A stretch of 11,885 nt of DNA from CAXGUU01 sp964012875. GTDB lineage: Bacteria > Pseudomonadota > Gammaproteobacteria > Ga0077536. Location of the stretch: NCBI GenBank assembly GCA_964012875.1, contig CAXGUU010000077.1, forward strand, positions 1 to 11,885. Reading direction: 5' to 3'. The position numbers were made by a program, and so were the translations under genes. The notes beneath the pieces were generated by a model. The model made no database searches and was not told the origin of the DNA. It saw only the letters and a program-made list of their open reading frames with translations. Positions 5,865-11,885 of this stretch are shown in pieces; position 1 is the first letter of the stretch, and the number at the start of each line of letters is the position of its first letter.

Positions 5865-6929
5865 TTATCGACCCTTCCAGAAGCCCGCGTTATGAATCCG
5901 TTTCAGCGCCGCCACGCTAGGCATGGTTTCGTCGGGCTTCATGTGTGCAGCACGCTCAAAATCGAGCGATGTACAGAACTGTTCGATCATCCGTATCAGC
6001 CGACTGTCGGCGTTTTGCCGCATCACAAGATAGAAACGTTCCTCGACCATGGGCAGGAAATGGAGCGAGAATTCGCGCGCTGCGTCTTGCGACCCGAAAC
6101 TGACATCAGCGCCCTGACTGAAGACCAGTGCGGCGACTGCCGTATGGGTGTATTCCTCGCGTTCGTAGCCTTCGATATCTGCGCTCCGCAGGTTTTCCGA
6201 AGCCAGCAGACCGTCGAAGATGAGTCGCGTGCCCGAGCCCGCCTGCCGGTTGATGAACCGCCAGCCCGGTTCGCCCAGTTGCGCCAGATGTTCGCAGGGG
6301 TGATCGGTTCGGGATATGAGACCGAGGGTGCGCTCTTCGAGCAGGCGGAAGGTGTCGCGGTGACTGTCCAGCAGATCGATCAGCGGCGCGGCGACGCTGC
6401 GTCCGAGATCACCCATGGGTAAATGAAATCCCGCGAGGTCTGCGTCGCCGCGCCGGTAGCGTTGCAGGGCCTGTTCGGTACCTGCGAGTTCGAGCGAGAT
6501 GCGGAATTCATTCTTAAGCGCATCGCGCAGACGCTGCATACGCTCACTGTGGCTGGAGCTAATGGTGAGTGCGCCGCTCATGTCGTTCGCCGCCGCGCTC
6601 AGTTGCGCCGATGCGCTGGTGGCCGATTGCCTGAGCGTTTCGCTGTGCATGACGGCGGTGTCTTCCAGCGTCTTTAACAAGGCCAGGGCAAACTCCGTGA
6701 GCTTGGCGCCCCGGCCGCGCTTAGTTCTGAGCAAGGGCTGACCCAGGCGTTCTTCCCACCCGCGAATTAGGCCCCAGGCATGGCGGTAAGACACGCGCAT
6801 TTCGCTGGCAGCGTAGTTCAGGTGGCCGCCTTCGTTGATGGCCCGCAGCAGGTCGAGCAACAAGGGCTCAATGGTTCGCCTCTCGCCGTCGCTTTCAAAC
6901 GACCAACTGAGACCGAGTTTGAACTCCAT
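5865..6929 (-). CDS. ModE-type HTH regulator with COG1910/PBP_like molybdate-binding-like domain
   Basis: This 354-residue protein joins two domains. Residues 20-95 match the ModE/LysR-type winged helix: 'INEGGHLNYAASEMRVSYRHAW' (31-52) parallels ModE's 'GSIS.GAK.AGISYKSAW', followed by a wing-like 'TKRGRGAKLTEFA' (69-81). Residues 118-325 resemble the PBP_like/COG1910 domain, a cytoplasmic relative of periplasmic oxyanion-binding proteins: 'GALTISSSHSERM' (119-131), 'LAGFHLPMGDLG' (165-176), 'WRFINRQAGSGTRLIFDGLL' (223-242), 'THTAVAALVFSQGADVSFG' (261-279). ModE's usual TOBE/MOP domains are absent. The expected role is a one-component transcription factor sensing molybdate, tungstate or a related ligand; the ligand is inferred from the family. 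The ATG at 6929 follows the stop of the amidase gene by 6 bp, with no strong ribosome-binding site, suggesting translational coupling. Targets may include the amidase operon itself and the Mo/W enzyme 1.1 kb downstream. No operator could be identified. Confidence 0.88.
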   Translation of the reverse strand: MEFKLGLSWSFESDGERRTIEPLLLDLLRAINEGGHLNYAASEMRVSYRHAWGLIRGWEERLGQPLLRTKRGRGAKLTEFALALLKTLEDTAVMHSETLRQSATSASAQLSAAANDMSGALTISSSHSERMQRLRDALKNEFRISLELAGTEQALQRYRRGDADLAGFHLPMGDLGRSVAAPLIDLLDSHRDTFRLLEERTLGLISRTDHPCEHLAQLGEPGWRFINRQAGSGTRLIFDGLLASENLRSADIEGYEREEYTHTAVAALVFSQGADVSFGSQDAAREFSLHFLPMVEERFYLVMRQNADSRLIRMIEQFCTSLDFERAAHMKPDETMPSVAALKRIHNAGFWKGR

Positions 6930-6935
6930 TGCGTG

Positions 6936-8348
6936 CTATTGATAATCCTTCGGCTGCTGGCAGTGGAAGTCGGAGTGCTGTTGGTATACATGACCGGCGC
7001 GGGTCAGCAGGCTTTCATTCAGATTACCGGCCAGCAATTGAAAACCGTAGGGCGCGCCATCCTCGTTGAAGCCGCAGGGCAAAGACAGCGTCGGTGTACC
7101 CGAAAGGTCGAAGGGCGCGGTGAAGCGCAGCAGTTCCGGCCAGTCGTTATCGCGCTCGCCGAAGGTTGAGAATGCTTCCACGGTTGGGTTCTGATGCATG
7201 AAGGCCGGCGCCAGTATGATGTCGACGCCGGAGAACACCCGATTCACGCGGCCGCGAAATTCCTGGCGCAAGTTATGCGCAAGCGCGTATTCGGTGCCGC
7301 TGGTGGCGATGCCCGTTTCGACCAGGCTGGTGAGCCCGGGGCCGAAGTCGCTGGCGCGCTTTTCGAATTTATCGCGGTGCACAGCCGCGGCCTCCGCCGT
7401 ACACAGTGGGAACCAGGCATCGACGACCCCCGACGTGTCAGGGAAATTAACCGGCACGATGTCGGCGCCTGCTTCGTCCAGAATTTTGAGTGCGTCCTGC
7501 ATGGCCGCAACCACCAGGGGTTCGACGTTGGTGCAGGCGAAATTTTCATCCAGCCCCACACGCAGTCCTTTCACGCCCCGGCTGAGTTCGGCCTGGTAGT
7601 CTGGCACCGGCACGCTGAGCGCCGTTGGATCATCAGGATCGCTGCCGGCAATCGCGCCGAGCATGGCCGCGCAGTCGGCGGCGCTGCGCATGATCGGACC
7701 GACATGATCTAACGACCATGACAGCGGAAACACGCCGGCACGGCTCACCCGCCCCCAGGTTTGTTTGAGCCCGGTGGCGCCGTTGGCAAAGGAGGGGAAG
7801 CGTATCGAGCCACCGGTGTCTGAACCGAGCGAGCCGTAGCAGAGGCCCGCAACGGTGGCCGCGCCTGAACCACTTGATGAAGCGCCCGACCAGTAGTCGG
7901 CATTGTGCGGATTGAGCGGTACCTGAATGTCGGGGTGATGCACGGCGACGGCGCCTTCGGTGAGTTGTAACTTGCCCAGCAGCACGGCGCCTGCGCCACG
8001 CAGTCGCTTGACGACCGTCGAGTCCGCTTCAGCATTGGGTGCATCTTTGCGGATGCGGGGCATGCCGGCGCGGGTGGGTACGCCGGTGGCATCACAAAGA
8101 TCTTTGACCGCAACCGGTACGCCGTGCAGCGGCTTCAGGGGTTCGCCTCGGGCAATGGCGAGGTCGGCTGCGCTGGCTTCGCGCAGTGCCGATTCCGCCA
8201 TGACCAGCACATAGCTGCCGAGTTTGCCGTCGTGGCGTTCAATGCGGTCGAGCAGATGCTGAGTGACCTCAACCGATGAACAGTCGCCTTTGGCAATGGC
8301 CTGGGCAACGTCTGTCAGGGTCATGAAGGCGAGTTCAGAATCGGACAT
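6936..8348 (-). CDS. Amidase signature family hydrolase
   Basis: This 470-residue protein is a complete amidase-signature (AS) enzyme, which hydrolyses an amide bond through a Ser-cisSer-Lys triad. The triad is visible: K82 in 'HGVPVAVKDL' (75-84), cis-Ser S157 in 'WSGASSSGSGAA' (153-164), and nucleophile S181 in 'GSDTGGSIRFPS' (175-186), 24 residues apart as in GatA. 'GLKQTWGRVSRAGVFPLSWSLDHVGP' (193-218) and 'TLSLPCGF' near the end are also typical. It is not GatA: there is no gatC/gatB neighbour and the flanks are accessory genes. Substrate (amide, carbamate, lactam or acylated amine) cannot be deduced. The start at 8348 has AGGAAT just upstream. It is the first gene of a probable two-gene operon with the ModE/PBP_like regulator, whose start lies 6 bp past its stop, and it diverges from the second amidase. 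No signal peptide is seen, so it is probably cytoplasmic. Confidence 0.94.
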   Translation of the reverse strand: MSDSELAFMTLTDVAQAIAKGDCSSVEVTQHLLDRIERHDGKLGSYVLVMAESALREASAADLAIARGEPLKPLHGVPVAVKDLCDATGVPTRAGMPRIRKDAPNAEADSTVVKRLRGAGAVLLGKLQLTEGAVAVHHPDIQVPLNPHNADYWSGASSSGSGAATVAGLCYGSLGSDTGGSIRFPSFANGATGLKQTWGRVSRAGVFPLSWSLDHVGPIMRSAADCAAMLGAIAGSDPDDPTALSVPVPDYQAELSRGVKGLRVGLDENFACTNVEPLVVAAMQDALKILDEAGADIVPVNFPDTSGVVDAWFPLCTAEAAAVHRDKFEKRASDFGPGLTSLVETGIATSGTEYALAHNLRQEFRGRVNRVFSGVDIILAPAFMHQNPTVEAFSTFGERDNDWPELLRFTAPFDLSGTPTLSLPCGFNEDGAPYGFQLLAGNLNESLLTRAGHVYQQHSDFHCQQPKDYQ

Positions 8349-8510
8349 GGTTTTATTCCTGCGGGTGTATCGGGTCAGCGTACGGTCTCTGCATTGTCTT
8401 TAAGTTTATCCGGCCTGCAAAGTGACACGCCGGCCCTAAGATCCTGCTCGTTGCTAAGCGCCGGGCACTGGCAGAGAATCCTGAGCATAGCAGCGTGGAG
8501 GAGGGGAACC
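8349..8510. promoter_or_regulatory. Divergent amidase promoter region
   Basis: These 162 bp separate the starts of the two divergent amidase genes and must hold both promoters. Plus strand: a TTGCTA (8451-8456)/GAGAAT (8474-8479) pair with 17-bp spacing would start transcription near 8486, upstream of the strong ribosome-binding site. Minus strand: TTGCAG/GACAAT with 16-bp spacing is a weaker candidate. An imperfectly spaced inverted repeat, CCGGC (8410-8414) and GCCGG (8429-8433), lies between them. All of these are weak matches, and an operator for the nearby regulator could be here but is not evident. Confidence 0.4.
8497..8506 (+). promoter_or_regulatory. Strong ribosome-binding site of the second amidase
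   Basis: GGAGGAGGGG lies 4 nt before the ATG at 8511. It decides that start over the longer in-frame reading from 8394, whose extra 39 residues show no family similarity. Confidence 0.75.
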
Positions 8511-9947
8511 ATGAGCTTTGCGGAATACAGCGACTACGACGCGACCGGCCTGGCGGCGCTCGTGCGGGCGGGCGACGTGTCGGCGAGCGAAGTACTGGAA
8601 ACAGCCATTGAACGGGCCGAGGCGCTCAATCCGGAACTCAATTTTCTGGCACACCGCTGCTACGAGGTCGGACGTGAACGCGCCGGCGATCCAGCCCTGC
8701 CGAAAGGGCCGTTGTGCGGTGTGCCGTGGCTGGTAAAAGAGCTGGCATCGGCCTGGGAGGGGCAGCCGTTCACTAATTCACTGCCGTATTTGAAAGACGT
8801 GACCGGTCCGTTTGATTCCGAGATCATCAGGCGCCTGAAAGCGGCGGGCGCGGTGCCGTTCGGCAAGTCGACGTCGCCGGAGCAGGGCTGGTGCCTGGCC
8901 ACCGAATCGTCGCTGCATGGCGTGACCCGCAGCCCCTGGGACATTGATCGTACGCCCGGCGGTTCCAGCGGTGGCTCGGCAGTCGCGGTCGCCACGGGTG
9001 TGACGCCGGTGTCGGACGCGTCCGATGGCGGCGGATCCATTCGCGTGCCGGCGGCCAATTGCGGTTTGGTGGGTTTGAAACCGACGCGTGGGCGCATCAC
9101 CCTGCAGCCGCTCGCTGTTGATTATTGGTATGGCGGTGCGCTGATCTTCGGAATTTCGCGCACCGTGCGCGATACCGCGTTGCTGCTTGATGTGCTGGGT
9201 GGCGGTTTCCCTGGCGAACCCTATCGCCAGCCTGATCCCATGCGGCCCTATGTCGAAGACGCCGCCAATGACCCGGCCGCGCTTAAGATTGCGATGGTCA
9301 CCGCGGCCCCAGATCACGGTACGCCGGTCGATCCACAGGTGGTTGCAGCAGTGGAAGCATCGGGTGAATTGCTGCAATCGCTCGGCCATACGGTGGAAGC
9401 GAAAGCGCTGCCGTGCGATTTCTGGCCGCTGTATACGAATTACGTCGACGTCATCGCCGCGCAGACCGTCTCCTTCATTGATGCAATGGCCGAGATGGTC
9501 GGGCGCGCGGTGACAGCCGACGACATGGCCAACCTGTACTGGACCATGATCGAACGGGGTCGCACCTTCAGCGGCGCCGATCATTCCAACCACATCGAGA
9601 CCGTGCGCCAGCTGACCTGCAACATGGTCGCGGAGATGGACAGCTACGATGTCTGGCTGATGCCGACCCTGCCGATGCTGCCGCGGGAGCACGGCTACTA
9701 CGACATGTCGCTCGACGTGCAAACCTACGATGCCACGCGCATGGGCCCGGATTGCTGTTTTACCGCGCCCTTTAATGCCTCCGGTGCGCCAGGTGTGTCC
9801 TTGCCACTCGGCTGGTCGCGTGAAGGCTGGCCGATTGGGGTGCAATGTGTCGGGCGTATTGGCGACGAAGCCACCTTGCTCCAGCTCGCCGGGCAGCTTG
9901 AGCGGGCGCAGCCGTGGGCCGACCGCAAACCACCGATTTCGGCATGA
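8511..9947 (+). CDS. Amidase signature hydrolase, 6-aminohexanoate-cyclic-dimer hydrolase (NylA)-like
   Basis: This 478-residue AS-family amidase has the full triad: K76 in 'CGVPWLVKEL' (69-78), cis-Ser S152 in 'TPGGSSGGSAVAVA' (148-161), and nucleophile S176 in 'SDASDGGGSIRVPAANCGL' (168-186). The 'DASDGGGSIR' and following 'CGLVGLKPTRGRI' are the pattern of the NylA-type branch (6-aminohexanoate-cyclic-dimer hydrolase and relatives), unlike the 'GSDTGGSIR' of its divergent neighbour. The C-terminal 'MPTLPMLP' and 'FNASGAPGVSLPLGWS' match the family. NylA itself opens a nylon cyclic amide; relatives act on various linear and cyclic amides, so the natural substrate is unknown and no nylonase claim is made. 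The start at 8511 is set by the strong upstream ribosome-binding site. The acetyltransferase gene begins about 35 bp after its stop, so the two are probably cotranscribed. Confidence 0.94.
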   Translation: MSFAEYSDYDATGLAALVRAGDVSASEVLETAIERAEALNPELNFLAHRCYEVGRERAGDPALPKGPLCGVPWLVKELASAWEGQPFTNSLPYLKDVTGPFDSEIIRRLKAAGAVPFGKSTSPEQGWCLATESSLHGVTRSPWDIDRTPGGSSGGSAVAVATGVTPVSDASDGGGSIRVPAANCGLVGLKPTRGRITLQPLAVDYWYGGALIFGISRTVRDTALLLDVLGGGFPGEPYRQPDPMRPYVEDAANDPAALKIAMVTAAPDHGTPVDPQVVAAVEASGELLQSLGHTVEAKALPCDFWPLYTNYVDVIAAQTVSFIDAMAEMVGRAVTADDMANLYWTMIERGRTFSGADHSNHIETVRQLTCNMVAEMDSYDVWLMPTLPMLPREHGYYDMSLDVQTYDATRMGPDCCFTAPFNASGAPGVSLPLGWSREGWPIGVQCVGRIGDEATLLQLAGQLERAQPWADRKPPISA

Positions 9948-9982
9948 GATGATGCCGCTGCCTGCTGCGGGGGCTCTGCGCA

Positions 9983-10471
9983 GTGGGGCGGGCGGTGACC
10001 GCGCTCGCATTTCGTCCGGCGACCGCCGCCGACGCGTCGATATTGAGCATTATTGCGCTTGAGGCAAAAGCGTTGTGGGGTTACGACGAGACATTCATGC
10101 ACGCCTGCCGCGCTGAATTGACCTTCAGGCCCGAGTACATCGCGGCGCCGACCACCGAGTTTGAAGTTGCCACCCGTGATGGTGCGCTGCTCGGGTTTTC
10201 GGCCCTGGAAACGCTCGGGGCCCGGCGCTACGAACTGGAGGCCTTGCTTATCAGGCCACAACAAACGCGTAGCGGCATCGGCCGGCAACTGATGCGGCGC
10301 GTATGCGAGCGCGTTCGCGCAGGCGGCGGCGGGGTGATCACGGCCCAAAGCGATCCGAACGCGGCCGGGTTCTATGCCCACTGCGGCGGCATCGCGGTTG
10401 GTGAGCGCGAGTCCGGCAGCGTCGCCGGACGCATGTTGCCGTTGTTTGAGTTTCGTATCGGCTGCGACTAG
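9983..10471 (+). CDS. GNAT family N-acetyltransferase
   Basis: This protein of about 162 residues transfers an acetyl group from acetyl-CoA to an amine of an unidentified acceptor. The acetyl-CoA loop is 'QTRSGIGRQL' (94-103), an R/Q-x-x-G-x-G motif after the beta-4 strand 'ELEALLIRP' (84-92). 'SDPNAAGFYAHCGG' (123-136) is the usual GNAT alpha-4/beta-6 ending. The N-terminal 'FRPATAADASILSIIALEAKALWGYDE' is typical of stand-alone small-molecule GNATs. There is no in-frame ATG near the front: GTG at 9983 or GTG at 9995 (four residues shorter) are both possible, and neither has a decisive ribosome-binding site. It follows the NylA-like amidase by about 35 bp on the same strand, consistent with acetylation of an amine released by amide hydrolysis, though that link is inference. 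Its stop is 7 bp from the stop of the convergent cupin gene. Confidence 0.88.
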   Translation: MGRAVTALAFRPATAADASILSIIALEAKALWGYDETFMHACRAELTFRPEYIAAPTTEFEVATRDGALLGFSALETLGARRYELEALLIRPQQTRSGIGRQLMRRVCERVRAGGGGVITAQSDPNAAGFYAHCGGIAVGERESGSVAGRMLPLFEFRIGCD

Positions 10472-10478
10472 CCGCCGA

Positions 10479-10901
10479 TTAGTTGCGGTGCTCGCGAGGT
10501 TTGCGCGCGGCCATGAATTCTTCCTTGGTGATGAAGTGCGTATTGCTGTCGCCACGGAAGTTCAGAAAACGCAGGCCCTCGGGTCCTGACCTGAAGCCGT
10601 ACAGCGTATGGCCGGCGATGAACGCCGAGGCGCCCGGGCCGAGGCGCTTGCGGCCCATGATCATCTCGCCTTCAAGTACGTAAATAATTTCATCAGCCGG
10701 GTGTGCGTGCAGCGAAACCTCTTCATCCGGTTCGAACACCACTTCAAACAACTGCGGTTCGTTGTTACGCCCGGCATGCAGAATGCAGACATCAGCCTCG
10801 CGTTCCGCAGGTGACATCTTGGCTGCGGTTTCCGGTTGCACCGCCTCGTGCACTGGTTGCCACGGCAGACTGTCTTTCTCGACGATTCGAACTTTGGCCA
10901 T
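10479..10901 (-). CDS. Small cupin-domain protein
   Basis: This 140-residue single-domain cupin has the metal-binding cupin motif 1 at 'EVSLHAHPADEIIYVLEGEM' (61-80): H65, H67 and E71, followed by G78. The second motif is 'LGPGASAFIAGHTLYGF' (87-103), which keeps the metal-ligand His (H98) but lacks the usual 'P.g..H' proline, having Ile-Ala-Gly instead. Such proteins are cytoplasmic beta-barrels that bind Fe, Mn, Zn or Ni and act as dioxygenases, isomerases or ligand-binding proteins; the reaction cannot be assigned. The ATG at 10901 is preceded by GGAG at proper spacing. It diverges from the efflux adaptor gene across 129 bp and converges on the acetyltransferase with only 7 bp between stops and no visible terminator in that gap. 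Confidence 0.92.
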   Translation of the reverse strand: MAKVRIVEKDSLPWQPVHEAVQPETAAKMSPAEREADVCILHAGRNNEPQLFEVVFEPDEEVSLHAHPADEIIYVLEGEMIMGRKRLGPGASAFIAGHTLYGFRSGPEGLRFLNFRGDSNTHFITKEEFMAARKPREHRN

Positions 10902-11030
10902 GGCATTGCTCCAACGCGCTCAGATTGGTCGGCAGTGTAGTAAAAACCGGCGCCCGCAGCGTCGCGGGTCGGAGAGATATTACAATGCCGGCTGATTCGC
11001 ATTCGGTAGAAATCGCCACAGGGGGAGTCA
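10902..11030. promoter_or_regulatory. Divergent promoter region, cupin and efflux adaptor genes
   Basis: These 129 bp must contain promoters for both divergent genes. A TACAAT hexamer (10981-10986, plus) is a good -10 candidate for the adaptor gene but lacks a convincing -35. A hairpin with a 5-bp stem, CCCGC (10953-10957) and GCGGG (10964-10968) around AGCGTC, lies just upstream and could be an operator or chance. GGGGGAG (11021-11027) is the adaptor's ribosome-binding site. Confidence 0.4.
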
Positions 11031-11885
11031 ATGCGCAGCTTGCGCATGGTCATATTGATTGTTGTTTGCGCCGCCGTGGGCTACGGGCTCAAGTGGTACT
11101 GGGATTACCGGGAGCTGCATCCGACCACCGATGACGCCTACGTTCAGGCGCATATTGTTGACATTGCGGCACGCGTCACCGGTCCCGTGATCGCGGTGCA
11201 CGTGGGCGAAAACGACTACGTTCAGGCCGGCGACCCCTTGTTTGATATCGACGCCTCGATTTTTGAGGCTAATGTTGCGGCGGCCGAGGCAAGCTATGAA
11301 CTGGCCACGCAGTCGACCGGGGCGGACGACGCCAAGGTGGGTGTGGCTCGCTCGGCGCTTGAAGAGCGTAAGGTGAACCTCGCGCGCGCCCGGCGTAACC
11401 TCGAACGTGCGACCGCGCTCGGAGAGAAAAATCTCATTTCCGAAGCCGAGTTCGACAATGCCAAGGCGACCTTTGCCGAGGTATCCGCCGCTGTCGACAG
11501 CGCGCGGGCCGATTTGCGCAGGGCCCGGAGCGAACTCGGCGCTGCGGGGCGGGACAACGCGCGGTTGCGTGCGGCTGCCGCCGAGCTGAGAGCCGCTGAA
11601 CTCGATCTCTCCTTCACCCGGGTCACGGCGCCGGTGTCGGGCTGGATTTCGAATATTGACCTGCGCGAAGGCGCCATGATCATTGCCGAGCGCCCGCAGT
11701 TTTCGATTGTCGAGGACGGCGACTGGTGGGTTGAGGCGAATTTCAAGGAAACCGAGATGAGCCACATGCGACCCGGTCAGCGCGCCCGCATTACGGTCGA
11801 CATGTATCCCGACCTGGTGCTGATGGGCGGACTTGAGAGCCTGGGCGCAGGCTCGGGTGCCGTGTTTTCGCTGCTGCCGCCGGAG
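11031..11885 (+). CDS. HlyD/EmrA-type membrane fusion (efflux adaptor) protein, partial
   Basis: The gene starts at ATG 11031 and is open to the right edge, giving 285 residues in frame. Residues 6-20 form one N-terminal membrane anchor ('MVILIVVCAAVGYGL'). 'HPTTDDAYVQAHIVDIAARVTG' (30-51) is the diagnostic EmrA/HlyD entry into the first lipoyl half, completed by 'VHVGENDYVQAGDPLFDID' (57-75). A long Ala/Arg/Glu-rich helical hairpin (about 78-190) includes 'LISEAEFDNAKA', the typical turn into the second helix. The second lipoyl half follows ('LSFTRVTAPVSGWIS', 193-207), then the beta-barrel with 'WWVEANFKETEMSHMRPGQRA' (232-252). This is a periplasmic adaptor bridging an inner-membrane pump (EmrB-type MFS or similar) and a TolC-like channel. 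The pump gene is probably downstream, outside the window. The substrate is unknown. Confidence 0.93.
   Translation, partial: MRSLRMVILIVVCAAVGYGLKWYWDYRELHPTTDDAYVQAHIVDIAARVTGPVIAVHVGENDYVQAGDPLFDIDASIFEANVAAAEASYELATQSTGADDAKVGVARSALEERKVNLARARRNLERATALGEKNLISEAEFDNAKATFAEVSAAVDSARADLRRARSELGAAGRDNARLRAAAAELRAAELDLSFTRVTAPVSGWISNIDLREGAMIIAERPQFSIVEDGDWWVEANFKETEMSHMRPGQRARITVDMYPDLVLMGGLESLGAGSGAVFSLLPPE

Noticed and set aside
5730..6422. A 230-codon plus-strand frame overlapping the argC start and the regulator's 3' half
   Set aside because: It is the complement of the PBP_like domain coding region; the translation has no recognisable family features.
6936..8348. Assignment of the first amidase as GatA (Glu-tRNA(Gln) amidotransferase subunit A)
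   Set aside because: There is no gatB or gatC nearby. The SSSGSG cis-Ser loop and the operon with a ligand-sensing regulator point to a stand-alone catabolic amidase.
8778..10010. A 410-codon open frame on the minus strand across the NylA-like amidase
   Set aside because: It is antisense to a gene with a complete catalytic triad. Its translation is Arg/His/Gly-rich without domain patterns, as expected from the complement of a high-GC3 gene.
10472..10478. Possible bidirectional terminator between the convergent acetyltransferase and cupin genes
   Set aside because: Only 7 bp separate the stops, with no stem-loop or T-run there. Any terminator would have to lie inside a coding sequence, and I could not identify one.

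Overview
The window is GC-rich (roughly 60% by eye), compactly coded bacterial chromosome with overwhelmingly G/C third codon positions. Gene content (a type 2 ArgC, aerobic-style accessory enzymes, an EmrA/HlyD-type efflux adaptor, DUF6122 and NTF2-like proteins) suggests a proteobacterium, possibly a gammaproteobacterium. This is inference; there is no rRNA or other phylogenetic marker. I saw no tRNA, rRNA, CRISPR array, insertion sequence or phage gene.

Layout, left to right. Positions 1-916 (minus strand) hold a partial NTF2-like/Lumazine_bd_2 protein, a small DUF6122-like membrane protein, and a short ORF that looks like a shortened SpoIIAA/STAS-like protein. Positions 1101-4723 (minus) hold a nitroreductase, a SnoaL/NTF2-like protein and a large molybdopterin (Mo or W) enzyme. 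The last two are 18 bp apart and probably form an operon. Between the SnoaL gene and the nitroreductase, on the opposite strand, lies what looks like the N-terminal stump of a metallo-beta-lactamase-fold hydrolase. Positions 4839-5786 (minus) hold argC (type 2). Positions 5865-8348 (minus) hold an amidase followed 6 bp later by a regulator that joins a ModE-type helix-turn-helix to a COG1910/PBP_like oxyanion-binding-like domain. A second, NylA-like amidase (8511-9947, plus) diverges from the first across a 162-bp intergenic region and is followed by a GNAT acetyltransferase. A cupin gene (minus) converges on the acetyltransferase. The right edge holds the first 285 codons of a membrane-fusion efflux adaptor.

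How the genes may work together. The most notable item is the molybdopterin enzyme. From memory, it aligns closely with the tungsten enzyme acetylene hydratase of Pelobacter acetylenicus. It keeps the cluster cysteines, the catalytic Asp next to the second cluster Cys, the metal-ligand Cys and three Trp of the substrate pocket, but the three Ile of the hydrophobic ring are replaced by Met, Trp and Ala. A regulator with a probable molybdate/tungstate-sensing domain lies about 1.1 kb upstream of it, across argC. A metal-responsive accessory catabolic module (hydratase-like enzyme, nitroreductase, amidases, small NTF2-like proteins) is therefore plausible, but the link and the substrate are inference. 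The argC gene is ordinary arginine biosynthesis (N-acetylglutamyl-phosphate to semialdehyde).
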